A stretch of DNA of 64,000 bases from Patiria pectinifera (taxonomy: Eukaryota; Echinodermata; Asteroidea; Valvatida; Asterinidae): NCBI GenBank assembly GCA_029964075.1, contig CM057149.1, positions 28,410,197 through 28,474,196 of the forward strand. Direction: 5' to 3'. Shown one piece after another: positions 54,793 to 64,000 of the stretch. A model generated the notes under the pieces. The model did not search any database, was not told the origin of the DNA, and was given only the letters and a program-made list of their open reading frames with translations. Within the stretch, counting starts at the first letter, position 1; every line of letters begins with the position of its first letter. The translations under genes were made by a program, and so were the position numbers.

Positions 54793-55272
54793 TACATGTA
54801 TATTAAACTTTGGAAGTAAATATTTATATTTTATGTGCTCAAATATCAACTTTGTAATTTCAAAAGTAAAGTTGTGTTCCAGGGGATAGGATTGTGTATA
54901 CAAATACGAAATATTTGCTTGTATTTAATACAACAGTGATGTTGCATGTTATGTTTATTGTAAGCACACTACAGTAGAAACAAATTTAAATACTTATGTT
55001 TGAATATATTGGAGAAAATAGAATAAAAACTATTGGGAATTTTTTTTTCAAATGTTTGCAGAATTTTGTTTATTTTCAAAAGTCAATTTGTTTTCCTGAT
55101 TTTTTTAGCCCAAGGCATTTACTGTACATCAATTTACTAATTAAAAAAATATACCGCAACAACAACTTTCTGGTGTAAAATATATAAATACAATTTATTT
55201 CATTTCAAAGTAAATACTTTTGTTATACAATTAGATTAAAATCAAAGTGTAAGGAGGCAAAATATTGAAACT

Positions 55273-55636
55273 TTGGAAAGAATGTAGTATATATGCAGAC
55301 AACACTTCTTCGGTTGTGTACAACATCTATGGAGAGTTCAGGCATGCAACTGGGAATTTAGAAAAAAATGAGGAAACTCCAAATCACACAGGACTTTGTA
55401 CACTATTTTTCAATTTGTAATGGCATTCATGAGAAGTAAAAAATGAGGAAATCAGCGGATCCGAGGAAAAGTTGCATGCCTGAGAGTTGAGTGCATTTTC
55501 AAAGTATTTCCTAACAAAATTGGAAATGTTTCTCAGTCCCAGATTCATGTCTTTTCAACATTTTTGCAATGACTGACCTTCATTAAGATAATACATGATT
55601 AAAACAAATGGCGTCAGGTTGCAACATTCTTTCCAA
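55273..55636. mobile_element. MITE family 2, third copy, interrupted by another element
   Basis: Starts TTGGAAAGAATG and ends CATTCTTTCCAA. The interior is split by the insertion at 55339-55482. Confidence 0.8.
55339..55482. mobile_element. Nested hAT-like MITE (144 bp)
   Basis: Ends CAGGCATGCAACT and AGTTGCATGCCTG are inverted repeats, flanked by a direct repeat agagtt that is single in the uninterrupted copies. CAG-type ends suggest hAT, although the clear duplication is only 6 bp. Confidence 0.75.
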
Positions 55637-56241
55637 AACTTTAATCATACATGAATCAAAAGAACTTTGATTAAAGATTTAAAACAAAACAAAACAAGAT
55701 TTCCAGTAAAATAGAAATATGCGCGATAACCCTCAAAGTACAACTTGGAAGTTGAACTAGCAGACATTGGCATTAATCAAAACAAAGCAAAAAGTGAAGA
55801 AAAAAAATTGAATAGTTTGTGTGACAAATTAAAGATGGAACCTTTAAAAGGAAAGACAATATCTTCACATTTCCTTGGAGTTCCTCAAAATTACATTAAA
55901 AAAATTGAACCTGTTGTCTCTCCCCTGATAATCACATTCTGACTTAAAAAGGAATACGGCCGACATGTTAGCACAAAAGGCCATACATTTGCAATCGAAA
56001 TCTTGATAATCTTCGTGAATAAACTTTTGTCACACTTTACCGATTTGAATTCCTAAATCAACATGTCGAAAATGTTTGCCCATTGATAAATTCCTTTGAC
56101 CACATGCTCTTGCCTCAAGGCTTGGGCGAATTTGAATGATGTTCGCTGATATTTTCAGTTTGAAAGAGGGTACTTTTCAATTAGCTTGCCATATGTTCTT
56201 GATCGGGTGCTCGAAAAATTCAATTGAATGTTCTTTTATAG

Positions 56242-56247
56242 TTTATT
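56242..56247 (-). terminator. Possible EEFSEC poly(A) signal (AATAAA on minus strand)
   Basis: AATAAA about 670 bp past the EEFSEC stop codon in otherwise plain AT-rich DNA. Confidence 0.2.
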
Positions 56248-56919
56248 GAACGATGATCTTAAACTGCATTCAAATTTGAGCTAAAATGAATGAATCTGAA
56301 GCTTATTTGAGTAATAATTAGCAGGTTTTCAAGCAGACCCAGCCGGAAAAGAAGAACAGTAGGGTAATTGTTTTTCCCCCAAAAAACAGGACAAAAGTAG
56401 GATTTTGGAGGACAAAGTCAGGATAAACCTAGGACTTTTGCAGGCTTTCAGGAGTAGTTTTTGTTGATACTCGCCCATGTCCACAGCATCATAATATTTA
56501 GCATGTTCTGTACTCACAACACTTGTGCTCCATCCTCAACTAAGCTCTTGGAAGTACAGTAGCAGGACTCCTGCGCCCAAGCCCTTCATTGTGTGATTTT
56601 CATATGAAAGTGTGTAACGCGGTTATGAAAAATATTCAATGAGATTTCATTTTTCAGAGTTCTGGGACAAAAAAAGTAGGAAAAAGTAAGAATTTCAAGA
56701 AAAAAGTAGGAAAAGTAGGAATGCTTGAAAGCCTGCAGTAGGTTCGTTTTTCGTTTTTCACAAAACTCTGCCATGTTCATAAAGAACATAATTTGGGACG
56801 AGGGGAAGTCACGTAAGTGAGTCGATTTCAAACACCAGTTGGTCAGTGATTGTGGCTCATAAGAATTTGCAATGAAGTTAGAATTGAAGACTTGAATTGA
56901 GACTACACTACAACCAACG

Positions 56920-57050
56920 TCACGCTTGGATCATCCTTTTCTTGGTATCATACACATAGCGTTTGAATCGTAGGCTGATTTTAATTGGTGGATGCTTGGA
57001 TGAGGCTCCGCCCCCGTCATCAGCCGGTGTGGCTGCCTCCCTGGTGTCAT
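56920..57050 (-). CDS. EEFSEC: EEFSEC terminal exon
   Basis: DDTREAATPADDGGGASSKH then ISLRFKRYVYDTKKRMIQ and TGA; acceptor acatag. Confidence 0.96.
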
Positions 57051-60000
57051 CTATGTACAAAAGAAAAGAAAAATTATACAAAGATGTGAAGGGGAAGAAC
57101 AAAATACATGTACAGCAAAAGAAGAATTTTTGAAAGTTCTTAATAATATAATAATCCTTATCAAATACTCCTCGAAGGTAAAATCTCAGGCGGTGTACAA
57201 ATCACATGGCTGGGGGATCCTTCTTCCCATGGGGGACGCTGTTCAAAACCGACATCATGGTCATTATCAGACAATAGGTGTCGCTATTTGCTTTCCACAA
57301 GACGTTAAAATAAACAGCCACTCGCGCTCCAGTTTGGTCAATTTTCTTTCCCTTCCATGATAGCTGTGTGTGCCCCAATATTCTTTAAATGCCAGATTCT
57401 TAAAGCCACCGGCATTCCATTCCAACCACTTACCCGCTTTGCCAGCCTTTTTCCCTTTCTTTTTTCCGGAGGATGAGAGTTGTTGCACTGTCTCAGGTTT
57501 CAAACCATCTAGGATCAATGAAGTGAAAAGAATACCGTTTAAAACCGGCCACGTGACGGGTTCTACTCGACCAATAGGAATGGGTAAACTGTCTTAGATA
57601 TTTATAAATGGTCTTTTGTAATTGGATCAGGTGTTCTTGTTACACTCACTCGGAATCCTGATTTTATATTTCCCGCTCTGACCAAACCCTCCTTCAATCA
57701 CTCCCTCCTCCCCGGTGGAAAGCTCAACCTTGAGCCCAACGAACACCTGCAGGTTGGTCTCTTTCTTGAAGAGAGATCGTCCGATGACGCTGTACTCATC
57801 CGTCATCTGTGGATAGACAGAATAATTAGAATGGAAGTACAGACCAACTGTTCATGAAGAGGGTCAGTCATGATTGTTGAATTTCACTGGGAACTTTAAT
57901 ATTTCATTCTCTATAGCTACCATATTTTGGAGAAAAAAATACGAAATTGAGATTCTGAAAAAAATAAAGCAATTCAGTACTCAAAACTGTGTCTTTATGT
58001 AGTAAAAGAGAAAAGAGACTTTGAAGAAAATAAAATCAGTTACTCCCATCAGCTGAGGAAATTAAGGGAGTAATATGACATCTTGACTCATAATACAATA
58101 TAAAATCAGGGCTCTTTGTCTTAATAATATCTGAAATTATATTTGCAAAAAACATTTGTCATTTTTAAGCACTTTCATTATGAAAAGCTTATCTTCCATA
58201 ACAAATGCATCAGATGCAGCAATTCAAATTTTCTAGATCAATTATTTCTAGACTGAAATTAAAACACTGTTTGAAATATGTTTTTCAAATCCCTCCCCCC
58301 CCCAAAAAAAACATACCATATTGGACAGTATGTCATGCACCTTTGATAACATTTACACAAAATGATAAAAGGCTCATATGGAAATACAGCCAAAAGTGGA
58401 ATTAAAAACAATTTCCAACAAGTTTTCAAAAAGAAAACCTTTTTGCAGTTTTATCTTCAAGCCATTTTGGCCATTTCCTTATGAACTCAATGCAGAACAC
58501 AGGAGGGGGCTATACTGCTCAGCAACAAGGCATTTCGCATACAAACTACACTACATGTGTTTGAAAAGCACAGGTTTACCCTTACAGCACAAGCAAATGG
58601 ATTTTTGATAATGATTCATCCATTGTATCTATATTCTCATCTTTAAAAGGGAGGGGAGGGGGGTAGTTAGGAACTCTTAACTCATGCTAATATCACTAAA
58701 AATCACTGCAGACCACGAAAATTGTCCAGTATTAATGGTGATTTTTCGCTTTCACACCACTGGGGGTACATGTGTACTCCTAGAACTATGATGCTCCGCC
58801 GAGCGACAGCCCCCCCATGAAACCTTGTCGCCCCCCCACTTAGATTTTGGGTTTCTAAAAATATTATCATTGATCTACATGACGCCCCGCCATGAAATGT
58901 TCCAGCCCCCCCAGTGCCCCCCCACTGAAAAATTCCTGGATACGCCACTGTGGCTACGCCACTGGTCGGAGCGCGCCGCGGGGGGTACGTGCTTGCACTT
59001 GTACACATGCGCATACTATCATTCATTCCGCTCTTACCGTACCCCCCGCAGCGCCGAACGAACCAAAAATCATTGATCGATCATAATGCGTGCACGTTTC
59101 AAGTGTCAGGTTGGCTCAGTGTGGAAAGGGCATATTTTTCATCATTTTGGCCTAAAAATCAACAGAGTCCACCAATGTTTGTTGGGTGCAATTAACGTGA
59201 GTATGTCAAGAGGTATAGTACGGAGTTTAGGGGCAAACTGTGCAGCGGTTCTGTGGGAATATACAACATTTGCAAACATCGAAAAATAAAACTACCAAGT
59301 TTTTATGAAATACCTTACTAGGATGTTGGTAAATGACAGTCTTGGTTGTGATGGACGTTTTTGTACTTAGTTGGTGTTTTGTAGAAGCAAACAATTTTGC
59401 GGGGTAAGCTGTCTATGAGGCTCCGCTCCGCAGAGCATCATAGTTCTAGGAGTAGTACATGTGCACATAGTCAATGTAGCTAGTTGGCATTTAATATCAA
59501 TCTGCTTAAATCTATATATAAAAAAAATTCGCTCAGAACAAGTGTCAGACATTGATCCCGGGAGATCTCATGATTGGGAAAAAGGGGGCGAGTCGGGTCG
59601 TACATTTTGCCGAAGGTAGCAAGCAAATGAGCTTCCCATCGGAAACCATAATTGAGAATTTGTCCCAGGGCTACAAATATTCTGTACCTTCGCTTCTGAT
59701 GGGAAACCACTTAAGACTACAGCCAAGGATTCTTCTTTTCTTAGTAATTGAAATGATGAGTCAATGGCCTTAAAGAGTTTTGAAAGTCCTTTTTTTTCTT
59801 GTTCTTTCTTTTTTTAGAAAATCAAGCGCTGGAACTATTCTAGCTTCCATTCACAATTGTCTCTAATGCAAGCCATGTGGGAATAGGCTGGCTTGTAAGG
59901 CCCGAATGACGCATCCGATTAACTGGAAAGCAAGTCTTTGATTTCTGCTTTTGTGTCCCGATAATTCAGTCCCGGGGTATGGGATGAGTAGGGGCATTAG

Positions 60001-62051
60001 AGGGGGTAATAAGTTGCTATGACACTGGAAAGGGTTTATATATTAATTTATCGTCATCCCGTGGGTGCGTAGTAGAGATGTTGACGTGGAAGATCCAGTG
60101 GCTGCAGTGAATACAAAACAAGTCAATTTGAACTGCGCGGTTAATTACGAATAGACGTGCACTGCCTCTGTACTTTCGTTTGGTCCGCGGAGACCACAAC
60201 TTTGGGGCCTTAAAGGGAGTGTATAACATCATTGGCTTTTGCTGTAATTTTCAGAAATGAACTATTTGAGGGGTTACTATAAAAGATCAAATATTGTTAC
60301 ACTGACATGTTTGAAGTTTTGTGTTCAGAAGTGCTGGAAAAACCAAGAAAAACAAGAATGTTCAAGTAGTCTGGTTCCCTGACTCCACTAAAGATAAAAT
60401 GGATCAATTTATAGTTGCCAGAAAATTGTAAGGTAAGGGAACCAGTCTAGCTGGCCTGCACCCGTTCATGAACATGTAACCAATAGCAAACAAAATTTGG
60501 ACTGAAAAAGGGTAAATTTGGAGCAGTAGTTAAAGAATAGTTAGGTTGTTCCAACGGTGGTTGGCTGACCACTGTTGGAAATGTATACAAAAATACAATT
60601 TACTTGAAAATGACTTCACACAGGTGCCATAATTTTACAAGATGCTTATAGACTGTCATTCACCAACATCCTAGTAAGGTATTTCGTAAAAACTTGGTAG
60701 TTTTATTTTTCGATGTTTGCAAATGTTGTATATTCTCTTTAATTCTATTTTTACTTGCCAAAACTTATAAAATAACAGATCAAGAGTATAAGCATTCTAA
60801 CAAATCCGAAGAATCCAAAGTGTGCATTCTAAAACCGGCAACATAGCCAGAGATTTTTTAAGTCTGTGGATTTTCCGTTGGTTGCACCACTGGCTAACAA
60901 AAGCTTTGTTGATCATTGAAGGCACATGTAGGACACTTTGCATAACATCCCACAGCAACCTACCAAATTCTGATCAACATCCCGTGAAATCATTCTGTCT
61001 AGCTTGCTGTCATTTAGACGGCAAGAAATGAAGGTGATTTTCCAACGATCTGTCAATTGACTGATCGTTGGAAATAATCTATTAACAAATCTGTGTTTCG
61101 TGATCAAAAGGTTGTGCATGGTTTTTCATCCTATTTCTCGAAGAGTGTAATATCCGCACTGTATGAGCTGAAACTTTTACAAGATAGGTTTTGAATATTC
61201 TTCCTCGGAATTTGAGGTGATGTTATAATTGGAAATGAAAAAAAAACAAGGTTTGAAAAGCATTATGATCCTATATGCCTTTAAAGGGAATATGTACACA
61301 TTTGCTTTTGCTGCAATTTTCAGAAATAAATGAATTTGGAGGATCAGGATGTTATAGCAGATATTGTTAAAATGACTTGTTTCACGTTTTGGGCTTGTAG
61401 ATGCTGGAAAAACCAAGAAAACCATTCATGTTCTTGTAGTCTGGTTCCATGACCCCACTTAAGATGAAACAGAGCAATTTTTAGACTTTGGGGTATTGTA
61501 AGGTCAAAGAATCAGTCTCCTGTACCCCATTCAGGAGTGTAATCAAATTGCAAAGAAAATGTGGAATAACTAATTAGGAAAGATTAGGAGCAGTTTTTGA
61601 AAAAAGGGAAGTTTTTACCAATGCTGGTAGGCCAACCAGCATTGGAAAAATACCATTTTTTTTTTTTAATTTCAGCTCACCGGGAGCCACGATTTTACAG
61701 GATGCTTGAGACTGTCATTCCCTAACAATCCAGTAAGATTTTTCGTGATAATTTGATCATTTCATTTTGTGATGTTTGCAAATGTTGTTTCTTCCCTTTA
61801 AGTACACCAGGGATGAAGAAGTTTCATGACGCATTTAACCAACATTAACTAGAGATGTTTGAACTTCAAGATTATTAGCGCACGTGTTGCAGTCACCACA
61901 AATCAAGAACTAGTCAACTAATTAATGATCCTTGATCAAAACTGTCCCTAGTGGACAGTGATTTATTATTATCACTTACCCTGTCAACGACTCCCTCTCT
62001 CGACTTATTCTTGTAGATTTTCAGCTGCGGAAGAACAGTTTCAGCATAGTT
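56920..62051 (-). CDS. EEFSEC: EEFSEC, selenocysteine-specific elongation factor, last four exons
   Basis: EEFSEC is the EF-Tu-like GTPase that brings Sec-tRNA to UGA codons together with SECIS-binding protein. Only the C-terminal domain (domain IV) is here: 62051-61980, 57806-57650, 57508-57434, 57050-56920, phases consistent. NYAETVLPQLKIYKNKSREG; then EYSVIGRSLFKKETNLQVFV and GFGQSGKYKIRIP; a Lys-rich linker; and ISLRFKRYVYDTKKRMIQ before TGA, which matches the family's very end. The GTPase domain must lie beyond 64000. The 61979-57807 intron is 4.2 kb and holds several MITEs. Confidence 0.95.
57434..57508 (-). CDS. EEFSEC: EEFSEC exon (second from end)
   Basis: GLKPETVQQLSSSGKKKGKK then AGKA, a basic linker of low conservation; donor GCGG/gtaagt. 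Confidence 0.9.
57650..57806 (-). CDS. EEFSEC: EEFSEC exon (third from end)
   Basis: EYSVIGRSLFKKETNLQVFV, GLKVELSTGEEGVIE and FGQSGKYKIRIP; donor CCGA/gtgagt. Confidence 0.97.
58758..59465. mobile_element. Element with inverted ends, nested insertions
   Basis: tactcctagaactatgatgc at the left and gcatcatagttctaggagta at the right. The interior holds a C-rich stretch with repeated cccccca blocks (58805-58925), ttcctggatacgccact, and a family 1 MITE end. Confidence 0.65.
59254..59345. mobile_element. TTAA MITE, family 1, one-end fragment
   Basis: gggaatatacaacatttgca then the interior of the family's opposite end in inverted orientation; nested in the element at 58758-59465. Confidence 0.7.
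60210..60742. mobile_element. TTAA MITE, family 1, copy in EEFSEC intron
   Basis: TTAAAGGGAGTGTATAACAT at the left and GTTGTATATTCTCTTTAA at the right, with the same ordered interior (tagtctggttccctgac). Confidence 0.85.
60975..61205. repeat. Dispersed repeat, gagctgaaac family, copy 3
   Basis: gtgaaatcattctgtctagc, a central hairpin ccaacgatctgtcaattgac / gatcgttgg, and gttgtgcatggtttttcatc. Lies between two family 1 MITEs. Confidence 0.7.
61281..61801. mobile_element. TTAA MITE, family 1, second copy in EEFSEC intron
   Basis: TTAAAGGGAATATGTACACA at the left and GTTGTTTCTTCCCTTTAA at the right; same orientation as the 60210 copy and 200 bp upstream of the 61980 exon. Confidence 0.85.
61980..62051 (-). 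CDS. EEFSEC: EEFSEC exon (fourth from end)
   Basis: 24 codons, NYAETVLPQLKIYKNKSREG then VVDR; acceptor tttttag, donor AGG/gtaagt. Confidence 0.93.
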
Positions 62052-64000
62052 CTAAAAAAAAAGAAGAAAAAAGGGAAGGGGGATAAAATAATCATTCAAA
62101 AAGATTGACAGAAAAAGAACATCTATTAAATAGGTGGAATGCTAGCAGGGGAGGATTTATTGGCTATCCCCTCCGCCCCGTCCTTGTCATAAACAAATCC
62201 ATCAATCTTTCAAAACTTTTGAGCAACCGAAACTGAGAGAGTTTGTGCTGATTTAATTTCCAACCAAACTGACACCGGCATTGTCCAAATCAATTTTATT
62301 GTTGCTGTTGTTGTTGTTGTGGGGTTTTTTGGGGGAGTCGGGGGGGTGCTGGTGGGTTCGGGTGGTGGTTGGGTTGGGTTGGGAGGTGGTGGTGGAGTTG
62401 GGGGGTGGTGGTGGAGTTGGGAGGATGTGGTGGGGTTGGGAGGTTGTGGTGGGGTTGAGGTTGGGGTCGGTGGTGGGGCTAGGAGGGGGGTGGGGTTGGG
62501 AGTTGGTGGTGGGGTTGGGGTGGGGTGGGTTTGGGAGGGTGGTGGGGTTCGGTGGGGTTGGGGAGGTGGTGGTGGAGTTGGGGTGGTGGTGGTGGTGGGG
62601 TTGGGTTGGGGTGGGGTTGGGTTGGGGTGGGGTGGGGTTGGGTTGGGGTGGTGGGGTTGGGTTGGGGGGGTGGGGGGGTTGGTTTGGTTGGGGTGGGGTT
62701 GGGGGTGGGGTGGGGTTGGGGGTGGTGGTGGGGATGGGAGGGGGGCTGGACCACATTTCATTCTAGAGGGTTCTCTTTTCTTTTGCCTGGTTCTATTTTA
62801 TGAACTAGAGGAGGTAAATTAAGGGAATAGACTACAGCATCAATTTAAATCTTTTTCACTCAACTGGTTTTGATTAAATCAAACATGTTTTTTTTTGGGG
62901 GGGGGGCGGGCGGAGGGAGGGATGGGGCTTAGCAGAGAGGGGACACGGCCCCATTTGGCCCCACCCGGATCCACCAAAGAACTCTGATAACAAAAAAACA
63001 TTACCTTATCTGTTATATGGTGGCAAAGTTGGCCATGGAATGCCAGCCGACAGGTATTAGAATGTGGTTAATGGTTAAGGAAAAATGCCCATCTTACAAT
63101 TTGTTGCAGATATTTATAGCAAAAAAACCATGAATTTGTGTACATCCGAATGTACCAGTATTACATCATTCAGACACTGTTCCAGTTAAATTTGAATCAC
63201 ACCGAGCCTAAGCTTTGAGTATTTCTCACTGAACACAATTATTAAATACCAGCAAAAAAGTTCCCATTACTGAAATCAATAAGCAACTTCAAGAAGACAT
63301 GTGGCGCACTCTTCAAGTTTGCACTTTCGAGGCAGTCATTCATAAACAACCTTCCCATTTACGTGTTTCTGACGTGGTTCAACTCCCAAAAGCATCAACA
63401 TTAATTACTTCAATCACACCAATAAAAAAAAAGCAAAGCATCTTTAGCCTACCAATTAGAGAAAATTAACGCTCTTCAGTCAAATGATATCCCGAAATAG
63501 AAAAAATAAATTGATTAAATACGTACGTCGGAACCGTCATAAGCCGTCAAGAAAAAAAATGACGTAAACCACCCCCGAAGATGGGAATACCATCACACAG
63601 CTTCTCACAAATTGAAAGTTGGGAGAATTTATAGAAGACTCTACGCAACCGAGGCAGCGTATTTGTATTCAAGTCGAGGGAAACGTCGGCGACAATGCCT
63701 TCAGTGATAGAATTTAATTATCTGTGACGCGGGTCTGAGACAGATGGCGAATCCTCAGAGAGGGGAGACGGTACATCCTCGCTAAATTACCTCGATAACA
63801 AAATAATCTTGAGTATTACCTTTTGTCCTACATAACCGTTACACTGGGGGGCCCCGGGCTGAATGCAGATCAAACATTAAAGTGGCACCGAGGTTTACAA
63901 TAATATCTGAGATTTTAAAAGGTACTCAAAAAAACCTTGTGGCCGTTGGACAATATTGAGATTTTGCCGTGGGCCTTTTTTTCTTCTGGTATTTTTTTAG
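62052..64000. other. EEFSEC intron running out of the window
   Basis: Apart from the G-rich tract, no exon of the upstream EEFSEC domains was found; 62830-64000 shows nothing recognisable. Confidence 0.6.
62290..62755. repeat. G-rich tract, (G2-4T)n on plus strand
   Basis: About 460 bp built from ggggtt, ggtggt and gggttggg blocks with almost no A or C. Long enough for many G-quadruplexes on the plus strand; in the minus-strand EEFSEC transcript it reads as a CCCCAA-type tract. Confidence 0.92.

Larger units (their letters stand above)
50628..56919. other. Tail-to-tail spacer between BDP1 and EEFSEC
   Basis: 6.3 kb without a supportable gene. Holds palindromes at 51735, 52281, 53564 and 54631, a gagctgaaac repeat and the nested MITE at 55273. 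55700-56900 shows nothing recognisable. Confidence 0.7.

Noticed and set aside
58703-59080. Gly-rich minus-strand frame with repeated GGA motifs
   Set aside because: Comes from C-rich repeat DNA inside the 58758 element; no host-gene signs.
62210-62822. Pro-rich and Gly-rich frames of 160-180 codons on both strands
   Set aside because: Translations of the G-rich tract; open in every frame because of composition.

Overview
The window is nuclear DNA of a multicellular animal. Its genes are split by short introns with GT/AG borders. It is AT-rich and packed with tRNA-derived SINEs and palindromic or inverted-repeat DNA elements of the kind common in marine invertebrates. A non-vertebrate deuterostome (echinoderm, hemichordate or cephalochordate grade) is my guess; the species cannot be fixed from the sequence. 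Protein families were recognised from remembered vertebrate sequences, without a database search.

Four host genes account for all the convincing coding sequence. (1) 62-14480, plus strand: the 3' part of a MOV10L1-type piRNA-pathway RNA helicase, twelve exons with all superfamily 1 motifs, ending in one very large exon that adds a disordered tail of about 925 residues. (2) 19500-38533, minus strand: a complete 20-exon COG5 gene (Golgi tethering complex subunit, 817 aa). (3) 40118-50627, plus strand: a complete 10-exon BDP1 gene (TFIIIB B'' subunit, 1131 aa) with the SANT domain. (4) 56920-62051, minus strand: the last four exons of EEFSEC (selenocysteine-specific elongation factor); the rest lies beyond 64000. 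MOV10L1 and COG5 meet tail to tail, COG5 and BDP1 are divergent across about 1.6 kb, and BDP1 and EEFSEC meet tail to tail. I see no functional link between the neighbours.

The introns and spacers are largely made of repeats: a TTAA-flanked MITE of about 525 bp (five copies plus fragments), several other terminal-inverted-repeat families, long foldbacks, at least a dozen SINE copies, a 1-kb array of an 11-bp motif and a 450-bp G-rich tract.

The most unusual signal is that three exons (two in COG5, one in MOV10L1) have their 3' end plus splice donor copied into the intron just downstream. In COG5 these copies form regular arrays (periods about 91 and 160 bp). In the 91-bp array five of six copies keep the 21-codon reading frame, and the two closest copies differ from the true exon only at synonymous positions. 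All three exons end in phase 0, so a spliced-in copy would stay in frame. This could be a set of alternative exons or a recurrent exon-border amplification.
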